Positions 37,401 to 43,108 of a DNA stretch of 64,000 bases are shown one piece after another. This DNA comes from G965230065 sp965230065 (GTDB taxonomy: Bacteria > Bacteroidota > Bacteroidia > Cytophagales > Cyclobacteriaceae). How positions within the stretch are numbered: the stretch's first letter is position 1; each line of letters opens with the position of its first letter. Both the position numbers and the translations under genes were made by a program. The notes below the pieces were generated by a model. That model was not told the origin of the DNA, did no database searches, and worked only from the letters and a program-made list of their open reading frames with translations. The DNA is taken from the NCBI GenBank assembly GCA_965230065.1, contig OZ245942.1, forward strand, positions 868,001-932,000, given 5' to 3'.

Positions 37401-37519
37401 GATGATAAGGCATTTTCACCAGCATTAACGGGGAATACATTCCCTAAAACAATTAGAAAAGATAATGCTGAAGTTAATAGATAATTCAGCAACTTAATTC
37501 GTACCAATAACCTCAACAT
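31412..37519 (-). CDS. giant secreted multidomain protein: glycoside-hydrolase-like region, beta-helix, PKD/Fn3 repeats, gliding-motility C-terminal domain
   Basis: The protein has 2035 residues. Approximate layout: signal peptide 1-33; DUF5060-like beta domain 43-132; glycoside-hydrolase-like barrel 170-545 with catalytic candidates in NWNLGEEH (Glu363/364) and VTSNDEQGPAG (about 450-460); collagen-binding-like domain 548-625; Ig-like 630-695; carbohydrate-binding-like domain 708-865. Further on: fibronectin III 940-1026; PKD 1045-1110 (YAWDFGDGNEETG); right-handed beta-helix 1120-1560; second Fn3 1577-1663; PKD 1673-1760; two K319/REJ-like domains 1760-1946. A CHU_C/type B T9SS domain fills 1947-2035 (VNKAFSPNGDGIDDVW, ending SGGIRIFR). 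The DNA encoding residues 1 to about 900 is visibly richer in G+C than the rest. It is likely a surface-attached polysaccharide enzyme or adhesin. Confidence 0.88.
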   Translation of the reverse strand: MLRLLVRIKLLNYLLTSALSFLIVLGNVFPVNAGENALSSEVVSIKGELRKWHKVTLEVAGPEASEGGTLNPFLDIRLDVTFRQGQKEYVVPGYYAADGKAGESSASDGNVWKVHFAPDATGRWEYSVSFRKGSGIAVNGASGTSLSGDGASGSFTVGESNKQAPDNRARGRLEYVGERYLRYAETGEYFIKGGPDAPENFLAYADFDGTQNNDGISDELIKSWSAHKQDWRSGDASWQGGKGKGMIGALNYLAGQGLNVFSFLTLNILGDDKNVFPYVKYNGKLSGSPVEDRLRFDVSKLAQWEAVFEYAETLGMFLHIKLQETEVDELLDGGKLGVERKLYYREMIARFGHHLALNWNLGEEHMLYFKIGDKENKYLQQYGEYFYEQDPYHHHLVVHTRPDRKYKVYPYLLGDQSKLTGFSLQSYYSNVHADTRYWLSESEKAGRVWVTSNDEQGPAGDGLLPDGPGNNYDAIRKNVLWGNLMAGGSGCEFYFGYEHAQSDLSCEDWRSRSGFWGYVGHALSFFRDHVPYWEMAGADGLVGGGGNSNEKYCLAKEGEVYVVYLSNGGSTSIDLQEGSYTVKWYNPRKGGQLVEGSVKTITGSGVNIGTPPTEANQDWVALLERSGDVEMNISKFVLYDTESNSILADPLEDGAVIQADEKVSVVAVSEPTVVGSVQFKVNGQEAHVSNSMPYAIAGHSGGGSAAGAVEEEDGIALWEAESIPVQGEWKLEQQVKGYSGNGYYNWKGADYFKKPGNGILRYKVKVSKAGNYQFLFRTKNTFEISGEHNDSWVQLPSGENVAGEEPLNKDWVKVFQSQHRKWSWQARTVDHVDRPIRVYLEAGVHEVLLSGRSHGHAIDRIALFRYEEVNFSEDKFDGLPNSKQVGGEQVLHAWPLTIGTHSITATPFTGKNADGSKGEGTTIAITVVDKNSAVIPVAPQKLQASSEENVVHLSWDDTSDNEDGFEIERKEDEHSFELISTVKSNITSFTDKTSEYGKEYHYRVRAVNTLGKSGYSNEINIKLVRPANVLPTASFSVDKKSGFLPLIVNFNASDAFDADGKIMEYAWDFGDGNEETGKITEHTFGQEGIFDVILSVTDDRGGVHSITKKITVLSKEEYEGNTYYVSSSEGSDDNEGTSANQPWKTLQKVNSTTFSPGDTILFKRGDSWPESLIIPTSGAANGYITFAVYGQGERPVFAPRHTAEAIRIDAKSYVLVKGIHIKAEAHEKGIRIAGDAAYVIINNCLVEGHGSNTSTRGIEFSAISDGKYPTFPTIMHCEVFNFREGIGGYAGLHEGGTITENYVHTTTVQGTDLIRAISGDYEGLVIGKNELTNWKDDAIDLYGASNVIVEHNQIYAPAESLSKNGSGIGIKAGGVGPPQSAGNIIRYNKIHDLNGTENGLYDGINTNNGNHGKIYGNLIYGVQGNAITVTGGHDFWKIYHNSTINAGKSGIYIGDNVVNIELVNNILDGQKYDIEINGTHAVVNGYFNVLVNRKGLESSVDGEGGYQSETDINHAFSSTPLFVDEGNYDFRLAKNAVAIDAGMSLDNYQHDILEKNIKTLPDIGAYEYHGDEETVLNPPFDLRASAMENVQVKLVWSDVNQHVQYVIERMTVTDTDFSIIDTSSVTNYVDVHVQPDIKYFYRVKAVKSSFSSGYSEIADIKLEKVTEPADNQPPMASFIADIMNGTFPLTVNFNASGSTDQDGEITGFYWDFGDGTTNTGQQLTHTFEDAGEFTVTLTVNDDKDSTDTASKVISVTVPENQLPIADAGSDRTITYPVDNIKLFGRGSDPDGEIVAYAWEQVSGPKQAVIMNPGDSVVEVSQLTPGEYLFQLTIEDDREGKATDEVRVIVEEEVRVNALPVAYAGEDRTITLPADTIVLAGTGTDADGAIITYQWSYLGTDELKLEGENSTSLVVSYLTPGVHTFQLEVTDNDGGSAVDAIEVIVEARSEIISVNKAFSPNGDGIDDVWIIENIEAIEECELTIFNRAGQRVFEAAPYHNNWDATINGRPLPSTDYYYVIQCNGKKVKSGGIRIFR

Positions 37520-38134
37520 AAAAAATTATTTTTTGCATTGCATACCCTAAACTTGGAGTTAGCAATTCTGACCAATAATCAAGCAGTGATTAAAAATTAC
37601 TCCCGAATAAGATTGATACTTATCCAGTAGAAACCACCGAACGCAATTCGTTCACAGAATCATTTAATGCAAAAAATATGAGAACTTATAGAAAGACCAT
37701 TACAAGGGTATGTAATGATTTGTGAGAAGAGTTCAGAAAAACAGAAGTTCACTCAAATCTATTTATAGAATGCTGGAAGGTCTATTTGGTTTGAACATAA
37801 TAATTTATGCTAAGCTTACTGAATAAATAGGGAAATATAAATTTGTAAATTTTATTTATAACTTAACAAACACACTATTTACGCATTAATTTTTTTTTCA
37901 CATTTATTGAAATACAGCACTTGAGCAACGTAACATTCATTATTGCTTAACAAATCCATTCTGGGCTTGGCGGAAAGGAAAATTCAATAACAAAAAAAAT
38001 ACTAAGAGGTATTTATAGTGCCATTGTAATTTCATATGCAGTTATCTTAGACTTATCAAAAATCCAAAAGATAACATTAAACAAGTAAGAATCACAAGTA
38101 GTGAAGAAACTTAGAAACAGGCAAGTACCATCAA
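37520..38134. other. 615-base A/T-rich spacer upstream of the giant gene
   Basis: No open frame of note, no clear hairpin RNA and no repeat. An exact minus-strand TAnnTTTG box (TAGATTTG, 37754-37761) lies 235 bases ahead of the giant gene, but no -33 element was seen. The rest is poly-A/T runs. Confidence 0.4.
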
Positions 38135-39049
38135 TTAGAAATATTTTGTTGTACTCAGGCCGTTTCTGAGAAGAAATTGATTATAGGCTGTTTTGAAGGC
38201 TTCTACCTCAGGGCTGAGGTGGATAGCATACTCATAATTTGTAAGGGCATCAACCAACAAATTATTTTGTTCATAAAAAGAGGCTAATAGCAGTTTATCC
38301 AATGCCGATTCTTTTTCAGAGATTTCCCGCTTCAGGTTATCCAGTTCATTTTTAACAAAAGTAGCTTCTTCTTCATTCAAAGGCTTGATACCGTAATTAC
38401 CAGATTGTACAGACTGCTCTCCTTTTGCTTTCACAGAAATGATTACCAAGCGCTCTTGCGCAAGAGACTGGCTCGTAAAATCCAAAACATAACGTGTATC
38501 GGAAACTTCTTCTGTTTTGATAATTTCGTCAAAGATATTTTTCAGCACAACTTCATACGTTCCCACAGTGCTTACCGAACTCCACCTCACGATTACTTCT
38601 TTATTATAAACAGCCACTGACGTAGGAAGAAGCAATTGCAATTTTGCTTCATTGCCATTACTTCTTTCGCCACTATAGGCAAGTTTGGTTTTGAGAGATT
38701 GCGCTTCTTCTAAAAATGAATCAGCATATTGCAATGCTACACCAGCACTGGGATTAACAAATTGTGTAGCTAAATCCCGGACGGCATAAATTCCAGGTTT
38801 TTCTAAAGCAAGTGTGTGCCCGCCATTATGGATTAACCCCAAGTAAGCACCTTCCTGAACCCGTAAAATATCATTTATATCAACTGTGGCACCACTTTGT
38901 AATTCTTGCCACGTATCATTATTTTTCACTTGTGATGTACCGTCTTCCAATAATACTTTAAAAACATACTCCTGGGCAAAAGCATGCTGATAGGAAACAA
39001 AAGCGGTTAAAAGCGTAAGTACAATAACAAACGTGATGCGAATTTTCAT
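38135..39049 (-). CDS. exported FecR-like protein with C-terminal TPR-like helices
   Basis: The 304-residue protein has a signal peptide (about 1-25) and a FecR-type beta domain ('VLLEDGTSQVKNNDTW', 'LQSGATVDINDILRVQEGAYLGLIHNGGHTLAL', about 31-85). An Ig-like segment (about 135-210) and helical C-terminal residues ending in one TPR-like repeat ('DALTNYEYAIHLSPEVEAFKTAYNQFL') follow. FecR-type domains in exported proteins usually bind carbohydrate or act as sensors, but this one is not membrane-anchored and has no sigma factor next to it. Function unknown. It lies upstream of the giant gene in the same direction but 615 bases away. Confidence 0.65.
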   Translation of the reverse strand: MKIRITFVIVLTLLTAFVSYQHAFAQEYVFKVLLEDGTSQVKNNDTWQELQSGATVDINDILRVQEGAYLGLIHNGGHTLALEKPGIYAVRDLATQFVNPSAGVALQYADSFLEEAQSLKTKLAYSGERSNGNEAKLQLLLPTSVAVYNKEVIVRWSSVSTVGTYEVVLKNIFDEIIKTEEVSDTRYVLDFTSQSLAQERLVIISVKAKGEQSVQSGNYGIKPLNEEEATFVKNELDNLKREISEKESALDKLLLASFYEQNNLLVDALTNYEYAIHLSPEVEAFKTAYNQFLLRNGLSTTKYF

Positions 39050-39401
39050 GATATAAGATATAGAGATTGCTTGCTGCTTAATATAAAATTATACATTACT
39101 TTACCAAATAGCACAATATACAATAAAAAAAATCAAACTCAATAGCAAAAATAAACAATTATTTAGTTATTTGAAAAATTCAACGATTTTATTGTAACAT
39201 TAATATTTTGATGTTGTATTTATACATCCCTAATGTACATGTTATTAATTATTTGAGTAATCATACATTTACTATTGTAACTGTTTTTGAGCCTCAGCTA
39301 AATAGCTTACTTAATAAGTATAAAATTTTATAAAAATAGTCACATTTATTTAATGGTTTACTGCAACTAAGTTTGCGTTTGTAGCCCAGCTGCCTACATT
39401 T
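39050..39401. other. 352-base A/T-rich divergent spacer
   Basis: The spacer separates the FecR-like gene and meaB. Apart from the meaB -7 box candidate (39368-39375) I see only A/T-rich sequence. Confidence 0.4.
39368..39375 (+). promoter_or_regulatory. -7 promoter box candidate for meaB
   Basis: TAAGTTTG is an exact TAnnTTTG match 26 bases before the ATG. A weak -33 (TTT at 39345) lies 20 bases upstream. Confidence 0.5.
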
Positions 39402-40400
39402 ATGTGTGCAAAAAAAAGATTATATTATCAAGAATATATTACGGGTATCCTTGCCCGGGACAAAAACATACTGAGTCAAGCAATTACGCTGATAGAAAGC
39501 GCACTGCATACTGACCAGCAAATTGCGCAAAAAGTACTGCAAGGAATTCTTCCCCACGCTAATAACTCTTTACGCATTGGCATCACAGGCATTCCGGGTT
39601 CGGGTAAAAGTACGCTCATTGAAGCTTTGGGGGATATAATTCTCCAAAACAGAAAAAAACTTGCCGTGCTTACCATAGACCCGAGCAGTGCCCGTTCCAA
39701 AGGCAGTATTTTGGGTGACAAAACCCGAATGAAAACGCTCACCCAACATCCTTCAGCTTTTGTGCGCCCTTCACCTGCGGGTGGGTCTTTGGGAGGAGTC
39801 GCTTATAAAACCAGAGAATGTATTTTGCTTTGTGAAGCAGCAGGCCATGATGTTGTAATTGTAGAAACTGTTGGCGTGGGACAATCGGAAACGATGGTAC
39901 ATGCGATGACCGATTTTTTTCTACTGCTCACCTTACCGGGTACGGGTGATGAATTGCAAGGAATCAAGAGAGGTATTGTAGAAATGGCTGACCTGATAGC
40001 TGTGAACAAAGCAGACGGCGATAGGGTACAGCCTGCCCGTGAGGCAAAAAATATTTTTCAACAGGTCCTGCACCTTTTTAAAAACCCAAAAAGCGGATGG
40101 GAACCTAAGGTAATTACTTGTTCGGCATTGGAACAAAAAGGGGTTAAAGAGGTTTGGGAGCTAATGGTACAATACCAACAAGCCACACAACAAAATGAAT
40201 ATTTTTTCACGAAAAGAAAAGAGCAAAACCTTTACTGGATGCACGAAACGATCCAACAACTGCTGAAAGACAATTTTTATCAGAACCCCAAAATTAAAAG
40301 CGCCTTGTCTGATATTGAAAAGGACGTAATTGCCGGAAAAATATCTGCTTTTAATGGTGCCTGGGAACTTATGAAGCTTTGGGAGGATGGTTCTTTGTAA
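39402..40400 (+). CDS. meaB: methylmalonyl-CoA mutase-associated GTPase MeaB
   Basis: MeaB is a G3E GTPase that gates cofactor loading and protects methylmalonyl-CoA mutase. The 332-residue protein has the P-loop GITGIPGSGKSTLIE (about 59-73), switch region TIDPSSARSKGSILGDKTRM (about 94-113), the Mg-binding VETVGVGQSE and guanine motif NKADGD (about 199-204). The C-terminal dimerisation helices are present. The mutase genes are not in the window. It is monocistronic by layout. Confidence 0.94.
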   Translation: MCAKKRLYYQEYITGILARDKNILSQAITLIESALHTDQQIAQKVLQGILPHANNSLRIGITGIPGSGKSTLIEALGDIILQNRKKLAVLTIDPSSARSKGSILGDKTRMKTLTQHPSAFVRPSPAGGSLGGVAYKTRECILLCEAAGHDVVIVETVGVGQSETMVHAMTDFFLLLTLPGTGDELQGIKRGIVEMADLIAVNKADGDRVQPAREAKNIFQQVLHLFKNPKSGWEPKVITCSALEQKGVKEVWELMVQYQQATQQNEYFFTKRKEQNLYWMHETIQQLLKDNFYQNPKIKSALSDIEKDVIAGKISAFNGAWELMKLWEDGSL

Positions 40401-40495
40401 TTTTTTTATTAAGACGTAGCATAATGTTATTCTATAAATCGAGGAATCATTCCTGCAAATCTAAAAATGATTTAGACTTCAGAAGTTTTAACTTT

Positions 40496-41719
40496 TTAAA
40501 CCAAATCCACCACCGCAAAATAAGTTGTAATCAGTGAAAAGATAATCACAGCTATTAATCCAACAATCATCTTCCGGTTGGCGGTATGTTGTCCCATCAG
40601 TTTTTTGTTCATAATTAAAAGTAAAATAGGAATGGCCACGGCCGGAAGAATACAAGCCTGAAAAGCCTGGGAAAAGATCATCATGGCTGGAGGGGCTTGT
40701 TCAATCACCTGTAAGCCAAAGGCAAATAACAGCCCGGCACCTCCCAAAATGCGGTACATGGGCGATTTAATATCCCGGGGCTTTCCGCTAATATCAGAAA
40801 TGAGCCAGGGGGCAATCAAAATGATCGGGAATACGGTGGATAAACCTGCTCCGGCAATGCCAAGAATGAGAATAAAAGCCGCTACGCTTCCGCCAATGGG
40901 TTCAAAAAGATGGATCATTTCCACTGTATTGTCCAGTTGCAAGCCCATGACATGCAAAGTGCCAGCCGCCACGGCCATGATGATCCCGCTCAGCACGAGC
41001 ATCATGGTGGCCGAAACTTTGGCATCTTTTTTTTCACTTTCCAGGTTATCAATCGTCCATCCTTTCTCTACCACTACGGTAGAGCGTACAATGAATACGG
41101 CAGCTGAACAGGTAGTGCCGGCCATGGCAGCTACCAATGCAAAAGCCCCCGGTTCATCCGGAATACTCGGAATCATGCCCCGGGCAATCACGGCCAGGTT
41201 GGGCTGCACCAAAAAGAAAACGAGGATGAAACATAGCCCCATCAAAATCACAAAAAAGGTAAGGATTTTCTCAAAAGCCCTGTATTGCCCTATCCACAGC
41301 AAAGCAAAAAGCCCGATTACCAAAACGAATGTAATCCAAAATGTACTCACATCGCCCCACCCCATCAATCGCCCCCCTTCTGCCAGCAGATCTGTTACAA
41401 TGCCCATCACGCCCATGATGGCAAGCAGTTCGCCAATTATCAGGGCAATCAGGATGTATATGGATAAAAATGGGCCTATGGTGAAGTGTTTTCGGATATT
41501 ATACAGGGCGGTTTGTCCACTTACCAGGGTAACCTGCCCATAAGCTACCATCAGCACATACGTAAATAAAGCCGACAATACCAAGGCCCAAAATAAAGTC
41601 ATACCATATTGCGCACCTGCTTTGGCCATGGTGGTTACACTGCCAGTACCGATGTTGTAACCAATGAGGAAAAGACCAGGGCCTACCGAAGATAAGAAGA
41701 GTAAGAGTTTATTTTTCAA
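40496..41719 (-). CDS. divergent Nramp-fold transporter lacking the canonical metal-binding residues
   Basis: The 407-residue protein has about eleven membrane helices and the Nramp opening 'SSVGPGLFLIGYNIGTGSV...AGAQYGM'. By eye, the TM1 metal motif DPGN of metal-transporting Nramps aligns with IGTG, and the TM6 MPH motif aligns with SAA (GTTCSAAVFIVRS). Asp, Asn and Met ligands are thus all replaced. The protein therefore may not carry Mn or Fe. It is the distal gene of the PIG-L / NagA-like operon, 18 bases after the NagA-like stop, which hints at another substrate linked to amino sugars, or at Mg-type relatives. Function is uncertain. Confidence 0.8.
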   Translation of the reverse strand: MKNKLLLFLSSVGPGLFLIGYNIGTGSVTTMAKAGAQYGMTLFWALVLSALFTYVLMVAYGQVTLVSGQTALYNIRKHFTIGPFLSIYILIALIIGELLAIMGVMGIVTDLLAEGGRLMGWGDVSTFWITFVLVIGLFALLWIGQYRAFEKILTFFVILMGLCFILVFFLVQPNLAVIARGMIPSIPDEPGAFALVAAMAGTTCSAAVFIVRSTVVVEKGWTIDNLESEKKDAKVSATMMLVLSGIIMAVAAGTLHVMGLQLDNTVEMIHLFEPIGGSVAAFILILGIAGAGLSTVFPIILIAPWLISDISGKPRDIKSPMYRILGGAGLLFAFGLQVIEQAPPAMMIFSQAFQACILPAVAIPILLLIMNKKLMGQHTANRKMIVGLIAVIIFSLITTYFAVVDLV

Positions 41720-41737
41720 GGGAGTGAATGGGTTGGA

Positions 41738-42979
41738 TTATGGATTTTTTTCGTATACAGTTTTTCCTTGCACGATGGTTTCATGAATTACCATTTCTCC
41801 ACCTTTCAGGCTGAATAAAATCAAATCGGCACTTAAGCCTTCTTGCAACATGCCCCGATCATTGAGGTTATACACTTTTGCCGGAGTTTGGGTGGCCATC
41901 ATCATAGCTTCTTGCAGTGTGCAACCAGTCAGCCTTATCATATTGCCAACGCCCGTGCGAATAGGAAAAGAAGCACCTGCCAGCACATTTTGTTCGGGAT
42001 ATTGTAACATGCCGTCTTCAGTCATTACTACGGTTTTCCCGTTCCATGCATACTCTCCGGGAGGCATGCCGGCCAGTTCGGTTGCGTCGCTCACCAACAT
42101 GAGGTTATCCGCACCTTTTACCTTGAAAAAGACCTGTAGCTCTTCTTTTCTGAGATGGTGTCCGTCGGCAATGATGGTGGGTGTAATTTTATCAGCGGCC
42201 AGTTGTGGCCAAAGAGGATTGTTATGACGGTGAATCATGTTGGCACATCCGTTACCCAGGTGGGTTGATACCCGCGCTCCGCGTTGTACGGCTTGTTCAA
42301 TGGTAGCAGCATCTCCATTATGATGCGCCAGGGAAACTACAATACCTTTGTCATTGCACTTACTGATAAAATCCAACGCTCCTTCCTGTTCCGGCGCCAA
42401 GCCTACCTGAATGATGTTTTCACCTGATACCTCATAAAAAGACATAAATTCTTCCCAATCAGGTGGGCGTATCCACTCTTTTTGGTGCACGCCCCTGAAA
42501 CCATCTTCCGGAGAAAGATAGGGCCCCTCCAGAAAATATCCGGGCATTACATGCGCTAACACAGGATCTTGGGTTACTTCTTTGAGCACCGCCAGGTTAG
42601 CCCTGATAAGATCGCCGGGATTGGTAATAATCGTAGGAAAGAAAGTAGTAATACCTTCTTTCCACAGCGCTTCGGTAATTTTCTGAATGGCTTCGGCCGT
42701 CAGTCCTTCTTTGTTAAAACTGACAGCGGCATATCCATTGATCTGCGTATCAATCAGCCCGGGTGCAAGGTATATTTTTTCTCCATCTGTTTGCGCAGCT
42801 GATACTTTCCGGATTTTTGAAATTTTCCCATCTTTTATCGTAACCGTAACCTGAGATTGCACATCTACCGAATAGCCCGAAACTGAAAGGTTTTGTGCCA
42901 TGAGGTGCAAGGTAGCCGGAACGTGTATGAAAAAGAAAAGAACAAAGACAGCAAATGCAGTTTTTTTATAGTCTTTCAT
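41738..42979 (-). CDS. NagA-like N-acetylglucosamine-6-phosphate deacetylase with an export signal
   Basis: The 413-residue amidohydrolase has the NagA blocks PGLIDTQINGYAAVSFN, YFLEGPYLSPEDGFRG (metal Glu), SLAHHNGDA and STHLGNGCANM (metal His residues), IADGHHL and LVSDATELAG (catalytic Asp). The active site therefore looks complete. Unlike cytosolic NagA it starts with a hydrophobic signal-like segment (about 8-28, ending LMAQ), so it is probably periplasmic or membrane-attached. Phosphorylated sugars are not expected there, so the substrate may be a different N-acetylated compound. It lies between PIG-L and the Nramp-like gene. Confidence 0.82.
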   Translation of the reverse strand: MKDYKKTAFAVFVLFFFIHVPATLHLMAQNLSVSGYSVDVQSQVTVTIKDGKISKIRKVSAAQTDGEKIYLAPGLIDTQINGYAAVSFNKEGLTAEAIQKITEALWKEGITTFFPTIITNPGDLIRANLAVLKEVTQDPVLAHVMPGYFLEGPYLSPEDGFRGVHQKEWIRPPDWEEFMSFYEVSGENIIQVGLAPEQEGALDFISKCNDKGIVVSLAHHNGDAATIEQAVQRGARVSTHLGNGCANMIHRHNNPLWPQLAADKITPTIIADGHHLRKEELQVFFKVKGADNLMLVSDATELAGMPPGEYAWNGKTVVMTEDGMLQYPEQNVLAGASFPIRTGVGNMIRLTGCTLQEAMMMATQTPAKVYNLNDRGMLQEGLSADLILFSLKGGEMVIHETIVQGKTVYEKNP

Positions 42980-43108
42980 AATGAAAGTGGTTTGAGGGAG
43001 TGTTTATCGCTGTATAGGAATACAGAGATGCTCAACAAATGCATCTCATTTTTTCCTCCTAACTTCGTTATTGCAACATAATACCTATTCAAGAAAAATT
43101 CAAATCTC

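Noticed and set aside
40683..41543. 286-codon plus-strand frame over the Nramp-like gene
   Set aside because: Antisense of hydrophobic membrane-helix codons; composition (Ala/Thr/Lys/Pro) is the expected artefact.
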